Shown here in pieces: positions 45,202 through 53,623 of a stretch of 64,000 bases of DNA (the stretch's first letter is position 1; every line of letters starts with the position of its first letter). Origin of the DNA: Candidatus Tepidiaquacellales bacterium OLB4/UTCHB1. Lineage in GTDB: Bacteria > Bacteroidota > Ignavibacteria > Tepidaquicellales > Tepidaquicellaceae. The notes below the pieces were generated by a model, which saw nothing but the letters and a program-made list of their open reading frames with translations, was not told the DNA's origin and made no database searches. A program made the position numbers and the translations under genes. Where the stretch lies: the NCBI GenBank assembly GCA_002050165.1, contig MWSW01000012.1, positions 124,001 through 188,000 on the forward strand, written 5' to 3'.

Positions 45202-46290
45202 TTATATCACCCTAATGTGGTTTGTAAAAATCCACGCTCTATCACCAAGCCAGACTTCAACCCTGTAATTCCCTGGTCCATCAGTTTCCCAGACGGCTTT
45301 TTCGCTTTGAATTGAATGAACATCAATACCGTTTTTTATTAATTTTATCAATGCAACTTTTGGCAAGAGCACCTCAAACAATACTTTTGCTTCCACAGAC
45401 TTTCTAAGTTCAATTACATCTCCCATAGTATAAATATTACCACCATACCTTGCATAAAATCTGAACCCTTTCGTTTCACCATGATAGTAATTTGCGATGT
45501 AACACCTGCCTTCGGCAAGGGCTTCAATAATTTGTCGTTTATCGTATTCAATAGTTTCATTCACTCCGGGATTAAGTTTAGATTTAAGGAGCACATTAGT
45601 CCGGATGGATTTAAATAGTACCTTGTATGGGAAGATTTCAGTTTCGTAAAGTCCCATAACATTAATTTTGTGTGCATGCGCATCAACTCCGCCGATACCG
45701 GTAACTTTCCTTTTCAGGTTTACTTCATCCCATTTCTTAATCGTTTCAATAGGCGGAGCGACAATTGATTTCAGCGGATGCAAAAACCTTTGAAGTTTAT
45801 TTGTGCTGTTCAAACCTTCAATCCATTCGCTCATGTGGTTCCAGATTTCAATACCATTAAATTCTTCGCACTCCCATGCGATCCATGGATACGGTGGATG
45901 TTCGGGGAATTGGTCTCTTTTCTCGTGTGGGTGAGCAATGAATCCGATACCACCTGCATTCTTAACATCATTTACATAATGTATAGCAGATTTTGAATTA
46001 CCATATTCTCCGTTTTGAAGTTTTTCATACTTCCCAACGATTTTATCTAACCCTAAAACAAGGTAATGATTCTTATTATCCAGGTCGTTAATTTCACACC
46101 CTACAATCAACATAGAATTACCATACCATTTTTCCAAGCCTTCCTTACGAGCTTTCATCGTATTGTGATCTGTAAGAATAAAGTAATCGAGACCAGTTGC
46201 AGATGCAGCAGTTGCAATTTCCTCTACGCTACCAGAACCGTCTGAGAAAGTAGAGTGCATGTGAATAGCACCAGTATATTCGTATAGCAA
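45202..46290 (-). CDS. PHP-domain metal-dependent hydrolase
   Basis: The 362-residue protein begins at TTG 46290 (YTGAIHMHSTFSDGSGS). It shows the PHP-fold metal motifs HMHSTFSDGSG, LTDHNTMKA, FIAHPHEKRD and GGVDAHAHK. The C-terminal third (from about 270) is an Ig-like domain (EAKVLFEVLLP, GNYRVEVWLGDRAW). Related proteins include CehA/McbA-type phosphoesterases and uncharacterised PHP proteins; the substrate is unknown. It is 5 bases after the DUF2752 gene and one base before purF, so it belongs to the minus-strand run 47767-42331. Confidence 0.85.
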   Translation of the reverse strand: MLYEYTGAIHMHSTFSDGSGSVEEIATAASATGLDYFILTDHNTMKARKEGLEKWYGNSMLIVGCEINDLDNKNHYLVLGLDKIVGKYEKLQNGEYGNSKSAIHYVNDVKNAGGIGFIAHPHEKRDQFPEHPPYPWIAWECEEFNGIEIWNHMSEWIEGLNSTNKLQRFLHPLKSIVAPPIETIKKWDEVNLKRKVTGIGGVDAHAHKINVMGLYETEIFPYKVLFKSIRTNVLLKSKLNPGVNETIEYDKRQIIEALAEGRCYIANYYHGETKGFRFYARYGGNIYTMGDVIELRKSVEAKVLFEVLLPKVALIKLIKNGIDVHSIQSEKAVWETDGPGNYRVEVWLGDRAWIFTNHIRVI

Positions 46291-46295
46291 TTTAT

Positions 46296-46739
46296 TTAGT
46301 TTGTTTGATGCCCGAAAAAAATATTAACTAACCAAAGTAATGTTAAAATGACAAGCAATATAGTCCCGAATATTTTCCAATTTGTTATTACAATCTTTTG
46401 TCCGCTTAAAGCAAGCGCAACAACGGATGCGAAAGAAAACCCTGCAAGCGGGTAAAACACGACCGATGAAGGATTATAGTACAAGGCTCCGGACACGTCA
46501 AGATTAATCAGTGCTATTAGTGACCTCGACAATCCACAGAACGCACAAGGAATTCCGGTTAAGTTAAGCATCACACAAGCGCTATCCGGATGAGTAAATA
46601 AACCGGTATCGTTTAAAAAATATTTAATTAATTCAACAGACGGGTAAAGAAAATTCATAAAATTAATTAGCAAAAACGCAGCGGAAATTAAAAGAATATT
46701 TCTCGATTCACTCTTATTTGCCGGACAAACCTTAAACAT
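46296..46739 (-). CDS. DUF2752 membrane protein
   Basis: ATG 46739 (a TTG at 46769 would overlap the upstream gene more) gives 147 residues. Three hydrophobic segments are seen. The family motif GIPCAFCGLSRSLIAL lies between the first two, before a stretch (GALYYNPSSVVFYPL) that matches DUF2752. The CxFCG pair could bind metal or form a disulfide, but the function is unknown. Its start overlaps the stop of the preceding membrane gene by 8 bases. It is part of a trio with the 46732-47247 and DUF2085 genes. Confidence 0.85.
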   Translation of the reverse strand: MFKVCPANKSESRNILLISAAFLLINFMNFLYPSVELIKYFLNDTGLFTHPDSACVMLNLTGIPCAFCGLSRSLIALINLDVSGALYYNPSSVVFYPLAGFSFASVVALALSGQKIVITNWKIFGTILLVILTLLWLVNIFFGHQTN

Positions 46740-47247
46740 TATCTTTGTGTAAATTTTTCTTACCGACAATCAACGAATATGAAATCAAACTGCCGAACAT
46801 ACCAAACACGGGATAGATAATAAGATTAAGTACGAAGGTTACTATCGAGAGAGTTGGAGAAAATCCATATTTGTCAAACTCCATCGAAAGTTTCTTTATA
46901 ATTTCCTCAGCTTCGGGAGTAACGGGTATTCCCATTTCAGTCAGCATCTTGGTCGTTTCAACCATCGGGTTCAGATCAGAAAACATTGCGGTTAGAATAG
47001 TGAATCCCGATACGATAACTCCGGACAGCAGGCCGGATAGTAGCCCGATGAAAACCGCATCCTTGTTCGTTATATTGACGTTAAATTTTACACATTCCTT
47101 ATTATAATATACCACTCCGACATAACCGCCTATCATAATCCCGGCGCAACAAAGCAAATTAATAAAGTTCAGTAACGGTACAATTGAAATTGCAGACATG
47201 ATAAACGCCCCTATAAATACTGGCAGCAATTTATTTGGATGTTGCAC
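46732..47247 (-). CDS. Small polytopic membrane protein of unknown family
   Basis: The 171-residue protein starts at GTG 47247. It has about four hydrophobic segments (near 8-45, 65-90 and 135-165). A Gly/Ser-rich helix, GLLSGLLSGVIVSG, and a hydrophilic loop with PVTPEAEEIIKKLSM are visible. A Cys pair (LLCCAG) lies in the first segment. I do not recognise a specific family; it faintly resembles DUF4199-type proteins. It overlaps DUF2085 by 17 bases upstream and DUF2752 by 8 bases downstream, so all three are almost certainly made together. Confidence 0.7.
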   Translation of the reverse strand: MQHPNKLLPVFIGAFIMSAISIVPLLNFINLLCCAGIMIGGYVGVVYYNKECVKFNVNITNKDAVFIGLLSGLLSGVIVSGFTILTAMFSDLNPMVETTKMLTEMGIPVTPEAEEIIKKLSMEFDKYGFSPTLSIVTFVLNLIIYPVFGMFGSLISYSLIVGKKNLHKDNV

Positions 47248-47767
47248 TGTCGGGATTTTGAGGTTTAAAAAAGAATTTCACTTCAAGAACAAAATTTATC
47301 AAACCGGGGATGATGTAAAAAGTCAGGACAAAACCGAGCAGACCACCTGAAATACTTCTTGTTAAAAACGAGTTGTTGTAAAGACCGGTAAGATCTGATA
47401 CAGCATCGAAAAACATAATTCCGGCTACTGTAAACAATAACCAGAGTGGAGGCATTGTAGTATTATTCAGACGTTTCACAAAGGGATATATTATTGAGCC
47501 GGCAAAGAACGAGAGATATATCACCGTACACCTCGAACAAACTGCAAGCGAGTTACCTACTAATGCAAAAGAGCGCGCTTCTTCCTGGTGGCAAGTATTG
47601 GAAAATGCAGAATACATGAATAAAGATATGGTGGTATATATACCGCCCATCTTCAGGAAAACCGGTGCAAGGATTACTGCGGAATTCCAGATAAAAGCAA
47701 TAATCAGAATTACGCAATAAACTTTAAGTGCCGTTTTTTTTTGTTCAGGATAATTGGAATTGCTCAC
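47231..47767 (-). CDS. DUF2085 membrane protein
   Basis: The 178-residue protein starts at GTG 47767. Four or so membrane segments carry the DUF2085 hallmarks: NTCHQEEARSFALVGNSLAVCSRCTVIYLSFFAG (a CHQ motif followed by CSRC), then a middle Asp/Gly region FDAVSDLTGLYNN. The conserved Cys and His residues suggest a metal or redox site at the membrane face. No function is established for the family. It is the first gene of the cluster reaching purF and pepP. Confidence 0.87.
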   Translation of the reverse strand: MSNSNYPEQKKTALKVYCVILIIAFIWNSAVILAPVFLKMGGIYTTISLFMYSAFSNTCHQEEARSFALVGNSLAVCSRCTVIYLSFFAGSIIYPFVKRLNNTTMPPLWLLFTVAGIMFFDAVSDLTGLYNNSFLTRSISGGLLGFVLTFYIIPGLINFVLEVKFFFKPQNPDSATSK

Positions 47768-47984
47768 AAGTTGTTAAGTTAATAATTCATATTTTTTTTT
47801 AAAGTATAAATCTAAATAAAGCTTTACAGGCAAAATCCTTTCAACCGGATTAAACTTAAAGTTTCTTGATTGATTTTTAATGAACGCTTTTGCATATTCG
47901 CAAAAATTAAAGGTGAAGTAAATTTTCAAGGCATTCATTCCAGAGATCAAATCTAATATATTTTAAAATTCAAATTTTTCGACC

Positions 47985-48323
47985 ATGAAAATCAACATAA
48001 CCTCACGCCATTTCAAAGCTACGAAAAAACTTCAGGATTACATTAAGTCAAAAATCGAAGACCTTTCCAAATACACGGACGATATTATGTACGCTGATGT
48101 AGTTCTGTCAATTGATAATGATTCAAAAGGTACAGATGATAAAAACGCAGAAATTGTACTGAAACTGAAAGACAAACTTTTTACATCTAAGGAGAAATCA
48201 AATCTGTTCGAAACCGCAGTTGATAAAACCATTTATAAACTTGACTCCCAAATTTATAAATACAAGGATAAATTGACTTCAAAAAAGAACATAAAAAGTA
48301 AATCTTCTTATAAAACAATATAA
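47985..48323 (+). CDS. hpf: Ribosome hibernation-promoting factor / sigma-54 modulation-like protein (short form)
   Basis: The 112-residue protein begins KINITSRHFKATKKLQDYIK and has the alpha/beta core of HPF/YfiA, with SKEKSNLFETAVDKTIYKLDSQIYKYKDKL as its second helix. It lacks the C-terminal dimerisation domain of long HPF, so it would act as a short form that parks ribosomes in stationary phase. A Lys/Ser-rich tail follows. Its TAA is immediately followed by the GTG of hprK, so the two are probably one transcript. Confidence 0.93.
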   Translation: MKINITSRHFKATKKLQDYIKSKIEDLSKYTDDIMYADVVLSIDNDSKGTDDKNAEIVLKLKDKLFTSKEKSNLFETAVDKTIYKLDSQIYKYKDKLTSKKNIKSKSSYKTI

Positions 48324-49370
48324 GTGAAAGATCAACTTCGGAATATTAAGGAGATTAGAAAAGAGTTCATTACCGTTGATTTTTTTTACAAGGAATGCAT
48401 GAACCGGTTCAAAATCAAAAAAATCTCCGGTAAAGATATTCCGTCAAAGAAAGTAATCACCGACCAGGACATACACCGACCCGGTCTTGCACTTTCAGGT
48501 TATTTCGATTTATTTACTTACAAAAAAATTCAGATATTCGGTAACACCGAAATTGAATACCTGAGGAAAATTACGCGAGAAGATAGAATTAAAAATCTCA
48601 ATAAATTTTTCTCATACGATGTACCTTGTATAATAATTACCGATAACAACGATGCCCCACCCGACTTGAAAGAGCTTGCGGATAAATTCAATGTACCACT
48701 ATTTAAAACTTCATATCCGACAACAAAGTTTTCATATTTCATCAGCGATTTTCTCGATGACCAATTTTCATCGCAGATTGTATTGCACGGTTCGTTTGTT
48801 GATGTTTACGGTATAGGGTTACTTTTCTCGGGAAAATCCGGAATCGGTAAAAGTGAAATTGCACTTGACCTCATTGAACGCGGACACAGATTGGTCGCTG
48901 ATGATGTTGTTGTCTTGTCCAAAAAAGCTGAAACTGTATTAATGGGTTCGGGAACGTCTCTTGTTGAACACTTCATGGAAATCCGCGGATTAGGCATTAT
49001 TGACGTAAAATCAATTTTCGGTATCCGTTCAATTAGATATCAAAAGCGTGTGGAAGTAATTGTCGAACTTGAACTGTGGGATCAAAACAGAACATACGAA
49101 CGTACGGGATTAGACCACAAGAATATCAAAATTCTTGACGTTGATATTGAATTTATAAAACTCCCGATATTCCCGGGAAAAAACATTACAGTAATAGTAG
49201 AGGTGATTGCTTTGAATTATCTCTGCAAACACTACGGCTACAATGCGGCTCAAGTTTTCAAGAAAAAGCTTAGTCGGAAAATTCACGAGAATAAATTGAA
49301 GGAAAAAGATCCGCGAAATATTGAACAAATTAACAGAACAATTGAATATTTCGAACATGATTTTGAATAA
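48324..49370 (+). CDS. hprK: HPr(Ser) kinase/phosphorylase
   Basis: The 348-residue protein phosphorylates and dephosphorylates Ser46 of HPr (or a relative), linking carbon supply to regulation. It has the N-terminal HprK domain (about 1-140) and a C-terminal kinase domain. The P-loop is GLLFSGKSGIGKSEIALDL, followed by LVADDVV and the HprK signature EIRGLGIIDVKSIFG. It starts with GTG directly after the hpf stop, with no gap. No PTS component or HPr gene is visible in the window. In Bacteroidota-related lineages HprK often occurs without a complete sugar PTS. Confidence 0.95.
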   Translation: MKDQLRNIKEIRKEFITVDFFYKECMNRFKIKKISGKDIPSKKVITDQDIHRPGLALSGYFDLFTYKKIQIFGNTEIEYLRKITREDRIKNLNKFFSYDVPCIIITDNNDAPPDLKELADKFNVPLFKTSYPTTKFSYFISDFLDDQFSSQIVLHGSFVDVYGIGLLFSGKSGIGKSEIALDLIERGHRLVADDVVVLSKKAETVLMGSGTSLVEHFMEIRGLGIIDVKSIFGIRSIRYQKRVEVIVELELWDQNRTYERTGLDHKNIKILDVDIEFIKLPIFPGKNITVIVEVIALNYLCKHYGYNAAQVFKKKLSRKIHENKLKEKDPRNIEQINRTIEYFEHDFE

Positions 49371-51186
49371 ACTTGCAAAATTGAAAATATCATTATACAA
49401 AATCTCAATTGTATTTCTGATTTCTCTAATCCTTGTCTCTTGCGGCAGAAAGAAACGAACTATTGAGCTAATTGAACGCGAGACAGCTGAAACCGAACTT
49501 ATACCCATTGATACAAACGGCGCGGTCAAAGGTGACTGGGTAATTCAACAGGAAATGTCAGATGCTGAAAAACTTAATCCCATAGTTTCAAATGATGCCA
49601 CGGCATCTGAAATTGCAAATTACATTTACGATACGCTCCTTGAGGATGACCGGGTTACCTACGAGTTAATTCCGGGAGTTGCAAGTGAACTCCCGGTTGT
49701 AAGTGACGATTTGCTTACTTACACATTCAACCTCAGAAAGGATGTTAAATTTTCTGACGGTAAACCACTGACCGGAAAAGATGTTATATTTACGGTGAAA
49801 GTAATTAAAAACCCGTTTACCGATGCGCAAGCGTTAAGGAATTATTTTTCAGATGTAGCTGACGTTTCGCTTGTAAATGGCGATCCATACATTGTTCAGT
49901 TTAAAATGTCAAAACCGTATTTCAGAGCACTATACAGCCTCGGTGGATTTGAGATTCTCCCTAAACACATTCTTGACCCGGAAAATTTAACCGATAAGTT
50001 CGACTTTGCAAAATTAAATCTCGCCGAAGAAACTTTTGCCAATGCTCAGGAAGATTTCGGCGATCTGCGCAAACACGCGGATTTCATGAACTCGCAGGAA
50101 GTGGCACGTGATCCGAAGTATGTAATTGGTTCAGGACCCTATAAACTCGAGGAGTGGATTACAGGGCAAAGAGTAGTGCTATCAAGAAATGAAAATTACT
50201 GGAACAAAAAATCCGAACCTGCTTATCCGGATAAACTTGTTTTTAAAACGATACAGGATCAAACCTCTGCAATCACGGCAGCCAAGAACGGCGAGATTGA
50301 TATAATGAACGTCGTGAGAAATATTGATTTCGTTGAGAACCTGAAAAATCCGGAGCAATTCAATCTTGAAAAAGCAATTGTTGCCAGACCTGTATATCTT
50401 TATATAGCTTGGAACGCCAAGCGTCCGTTTTTCGCCGACCGTAAAGTCAGGATGGCACTGAGCCACTGCGTTGACCGCGAAACTATCATCAACAGAATTT
50501 TATATGGGCTTGCCGTTCCCATTCAGTCACACATTTATTATAAAAGCGAACTTCTGAATACGGATCTTGAATACATTCCCTACGATCTCGATAAAGCTAA
50601 GCAACTCCTGAATGAAGCCGGGTGGTCAGATACGGACGGTGATGGCGTTATTGATAAAATAATTGACGGTAAGAAAGTTGATTTCAGTTTTACATTCATG
50701 AACAATCAAAATCCCGAAAGGGGTTCTGTGCTTTTGGTGTTGGTAAATACTCTCAAGTACGTCGGGATAAAAGCTAACATTCAGGATTTCGAGTGGTCGG
50801 TTTTCCTTGATAAACAAGACCGTCACGAGTATGATGCTTGTATAGGCGGTTGGGTTTTATCGGCTTCCCCGCCGGACCCGTTTCAGATATTTCATTCATC
50901 ACAATCCAGAGACGGAGGCAGTAATTACATCAGCTATGACAACCCGGAAAGTGACCGATTAATAGAGGAATACAGAATTACCGCAGATGAAAACAAACGC
51001 AGGGAACTTCTTATGCGATGGCAACGGGTTATCTATGACGATCAACCTTACACTTTCTTATGGTCGCCGGCAGGGAAATACGTTTATCAAAAAAGGTTCA
51101 GAAATGCACGTTGGTACGCTTACCCTTATCCCAATAAATCAAATGAATGGTGGGTACCAACGGCTGATCAAAAATATAAAAACTGA
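49357..51186 (+). CDS. Peptide/oligosaccharide ABC transporter substrate-binding lipoprotein (SBP family 5)
   Basis: ATG 49357 gives 609 residues with a lipoprotein signal (lipobox LVSC). A TTG at 49321 lies farther inside hprK and is less likely. The mature part is a family 5 binding protein: VIQQEMSDAEKLNPI, ANYIYDTLLEDD, TYTFNLRKDVKFSDGKPLTG, GSGPYKLEEWITG, MALSHCVDRETIINRIL and, near the end, YDACIGGWVLSASPPDPF. Family members bind di- and oligopeptides or other ligands. The first 14 bases overlap hprK. The two permeases follow at spacings of 2 and 7 bases, but no ATPase genes are found. Confidence 0.92.
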   Translation: MILNKLAKLKISLYKISIVFLISLILVSCGRKKRTIELIERETAETELIPIDTNGAVKGDWVIQQEMSDAEKLNPIVSNDATASEIANYIYDTLLEDDRVTYELIPGVASELPVVSDDLLTYTFNLRKDVKFSDGKPLTGKDVIFTVKVIKNPFTDAQALRNYFSDVADVSLVNGDPYIVQFKMSKPYFRALYSLGGFEILPKHILDPENLTDKFDFAKLNLAEETFANAQEDFGDLRKHADFMNSQEVARDPKYVIGSGPYKLEEWITGQRVVLSRNENYWNKKSEPAYPDKLVFKTIQDQTSAITAAKNGEIDIMNVVRNIDFVENLKNPEQFNLEKAIVARPVYLYIAWNAKRPFFADRKVRMALSHCVDRETIINRILYGLAVPIQSHIYYKSELLNTDLEYIPYDLDKAKQLLNEAGWSDTDGDGVIDKIIDGKKVDFSFTFMNNQNPERGSVLLVLVNTLKYVGIKANIQDFEWSVFLDKQDRHEYDACIGGWVLSASPPDPFQIFHSSQSRDGGSNYISYDNPESDRLIEEYRITADENKRRELLMRWQRVIYDDQPYTFLWSPAGKYVYQKRFRNARWYAYPYPNKSNEWWVPTADQKYKN

Positions 51187-51188
51187 AA

Positions 51189-52199
51189 ATGTTTCAATAC
51201 GTCATTAAACGTGTACTGCTGTTTATTCCAACGCTCATTATTATTACGGTGATAACGTTTTTAGTTTGCCGGCTTGCACCCGGTGATCCGACTGAAATGA
51301 GGGTCGGGCAAACTTCCGAAGGAATTGCTGCCGAAACATTGATTAATCAACAGGCGAAAGATTATTACAAGAAAAAGTTCGGATTGGACAAACCAATTTA
51401 CCAGCAATACCTTATCTGGATGAAGAATATGATTTTTGAAGGTGATTTCGGGAATTCATTCAAGGACGACAGGCCGGTAATTGATAAAATCATGGAGAGA
51501 CTCCCTATTACAATTACTATTCAACTTGCCTCAATATTTCTAATTTACATTATAGCAATTCCAATCGGAATTTACAGTGCGGTCAAGCAGTATTCCTTCT
51601 GGGATAAGACATCCACAGTTATCCTGTTTGTACTTTATTCCCTACCTTCGTTCTGGGTGGCGACACTTGCAATTATTTTTCTATGCAACGTTGAATATTT
51701 AAAAATCTTCCCTGCTTCAGGGATTGAGTCAATTACTCATGAAAGCATGACGTTCATAGGTAAATTATGGGATCGGATATGGCACCTGATGTTACCGGTT
51801 ATCGTTCTTAGTCTCGGCAGTTTCGCATTCCTTTCTAAACAAATGAGAAGCGCAATGCTTGAAACTATAAGACAGGATTACATCAGAACCGCAAAAGCCA
51901 AAGGTCTTGAGAACAAAACTGTTATTTACAAACATGCGTTGAGGAATTCACTTATCCCGATTATTACATTGCTCGCTTCAATATTTCCGGCAATGGTCGG
52001 TGGTAGCTTTATCATCGAACAGATTTTTTCAATTCCCGGAATCGGGCAACTTGGTATTCAGGGTATCTTCGACAGAGATTATCCGCTCATTATGGCGCTG
52101 TTGGTTTTATCAAGTGTACTGACAATTGTGGGAGTCTTGGTTGCAGATCTGCTCTACGCTGTAGTCGATCCGAGAATTGCTTACACAAAAAAACAATGA
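51189..52199 (+). CDS. ABC transporter permease, DppB/OppB type
   Basis: This 336-residue inner-membrane protein begins MFQYVIKRVLLFIPTLIIIT and has six membrane segments. It carries RLAPGDPTEM near the first loop and the EAA-like loop (YIRTAKAKGLENKTVIYKHALRN) that contacts the ATPases, then FIIEQIFSIPGIGQLG. It is two bases after the binding protein and works with the DppC-type permease to import peptides or similar ligands. Confidence 0.95.
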   Translation: MFQYVIKRVLLFIPTLIIITVITFLVCRLAPGDPTEMRVGQTSEGIAAETLINQQAKDYYKKKFGLDKPIYQQYLIWMKNMIFEGDFGNSFKDDRPVIDKIMERLPITITIQLASIFLIYIIAIPIGIYSAVKQYSFWDKTSTVILFVLYSLPSFWVATLAIIFLCNVEYLKIFPASGIESITHESMTFIGKLWDRIWHLMLPVIVLSLGSFAFLSKQMRSAMLETIRQDYIRTAKAKGLENKTVIYKHALRNSLIPIITLLASIFPAMVGGSFIIEQIFSIPGIGQLGIQGIFDRDYPLIMALLVLSSVLTIVGVLVADLLYAVVDPRIAYTKKQ

Positions 52200-52206
52200 T
52201 ATTACA

Positions 52207-53286
52207 ATGAGTACAGTCACGAAAGAACCCGAACAAAAGAATTCCGAATCAACTCCTGAAAATAAAGTGCAGGAGTTAGAGAGCTATTCATCGCTCGTAA
52301 AAAAGCAATTTAAGAAAAATATACTTGCTGTAATTTCAGTTTACATTGTAATATTTTTGATTTTGGTCGCAATCTTTGCGGACTTTCTGGCTTATGAAAA
52401 ACCTTTGTATGTGAAGTATCAGGGTGAATCTCATTTTCCGGTAATTAAAGATTACATGGTTTCGATGGGGTTAACCAAATGGAGCCCTCCGGAATTGACA
52501 TATATAAACTGGAAAACGTTAGATGATGAGAATAAACTTGATGCGGTTGTATGGGCGCCGGTTCCTTACGGACCATCAGAAGTTGATTTGCTTACTGGAC
52601 TATCTAAACCTGCAGGTGATCATTACCTTGGTACCGACCAGGTTGGAAGAGATTTATTATCAGGCCTCATACACGGATCGAGAATATCTCTTTCTGTAGG
52701 ATTTGTTGCAGCCGGAATTTCTGTCCTGATTGGTATTACACTCGGATCACTTGCAGGATTCTTCGGCGGTAAAGTTGATATCATCATATCGAGATTAATA
52801 GAGATTATGATGAACTTCCCGGTGTTCTTCCTTATAATTGTCATAGTTGCAATTTATGGTTCAAGTATTTGGTATGTAATGCTTGCGATCGGGCTTACGA
52901 CATGGACTGTTGAAGCCCGGCTCATTCGAGGTGAAATCCTGAAAGTGCGGAATATGGAATATATTACCGCTGCTACTTCGCTCGGTATACCAAACTGGAA
53001 AATTGTATTCCGACATGTACTGCCTAACTCTGTTGCACCGGTTCTCGTTTCGGGGGCATTTGCAATAGCAGGTGCAATAATTTACGAAGCTGCACTCAGT
53101 TTTTTCGGGCTCGGGGTCAGCGCAACAACGGTAACCTGGGGATCGTTGTTGAATGCAAGCAGAGCTGCCTCTAATGCCTGGTGGTTAGCGATATTCCCGG
53201 GGTTGGCAATTTTTATTTCTGTCGTCTCTTATAACCTTATCGGTGAAGGCTTGCGCGACGCGCTCGATCCGAGGTTAAGAGATTAA
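52207..53286 (+). CDS. ABC transporter permease, DppC/OppC type
   Basis: ATG 52207 gives 359 residues; an upstream TTG at 52177 overlaps the previous gene and is unlikely. The protein has a first helix, an extended periplasmic segment of about 90 residues (YEKPLYVKYQGESHFPVIKD to GLSKPAGDHYLGTDQVGRD) and five further helices. It contains the EAA-type loop YITAATSLGIPNWKIVFRHV and the C-terminal GLRDALDPRLRD typical of OppC/DppC. The periplasmic insert between the first helix and the GTDQVGRD motif is longer than in the usual enteric proteins. Confidence 0.94.
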   Translation: MSTVTKEPEQKNSESTPENKVQELESYSSLVKKQFKKNILAVISVYIVIFLILVAIFADFLAYEKPLYVKYQGESHFPVIKDYMVSMGLTKWSPPELTYINWKTLDDENKLDAVVWAPVPYGPSEVDLLTGLSKPAGDHYLGTDQVGRDLLSGLIHGSRISLSVGFVAAGISVLIGITLGSLAGFFGGKVDIIISRLIEIMMNFPVFFLIIVIVAIYGSSIWYVMLAIGLTTWTVEARLIRGEILKVRNMEYITAATSLGIPNWKIVFRHVLPNSVAPVLVSGAFAIAGAIIYEAALSFFGLGVSATTVTWGSLLNASRAASNAWWLAIFPGLAIFISVVSYNLIGEGLRDALDPRLRD

Positions 53287-53313
53287 TTGGTCTAAAAAAT
53301 CTAAACTAAATTT

Positions 53314-53319
53314 AGGAGG
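53314..53319 (+). promoter_or_regulatory. Strong ribosome-binding site for the DUF2795 gene
   Basis: AGGAGG lies 10 bases before the ATG at 53330. It is one of the few perfect Shine-Dalgarno sequences in the window. Confidence 0.75.
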
Positions 53320-53329
53320 ACAATTTAAA

Positions 53330-53557
53330 ATGGTCTGGACTCTTGAGCTTGCATCTTATTTGGATGATGCTCCTTGGCCTGCAAACAAAGCGGAGCTAAT
53401 TGACTATGCTACCAGAACCGGTGCGCCCGCTGAAGTAATTGAAAACTTAGAAGAACTTGAGGATAGCGATGAACCTTACGAAAGCATTGAGGAAATCTGG
53501 CTTGACTATCCAACGGATGAAGACTTTTTTTATGATGAAGAAGACAAGGACTTCTAA
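53330..53557 (+). CDS. DUF2795 small acidic protein
   Basis: The 75-residue protein matches DUF2795 throughout: LELASYLDDAPWPANKAELI, ATRTGAPAEVIENLEEL and then an EPYESIEEIWLDYP end with an acidic tail. The conserved Trp-Pro and the AELI-YA-R-GAP pattern are the family signature. Function is unknown. It follows the dpp-type permeases by 43 bases and is followed by a terminator, so it may be the last gene of the hpf-hprK-ABC unit or have its own promoter. Confidence 0.9.
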   Translation: MVWTLELASYLDDAPWPANKAELIDYATRTGAPAEVIENLEELEDSDEPYESIEEIWLDYPTDEDFFYDEEDKDF

Positions 53558-53579
53558 TCAAAATTCCGTACCATTCTCC

Positions 53580-53620
53580 CCCCGCTGCTCTTCCTTTAGA
53601 TTAGCGGGGATTTATTTATT
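53580..53620 (+). terminator. Terminator after the DUF2795 gene
   Basis: A 7-bp stem (CCCCGCT at 53580-53586, AGCGGGG at 53603-53609) with a 16-base loop, followed by ATTTATTTATT. It separates DUF2795 from the Omp85 gene at 53624. Confidence 0.75.
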
Positions 53621-53623
53621 ATA

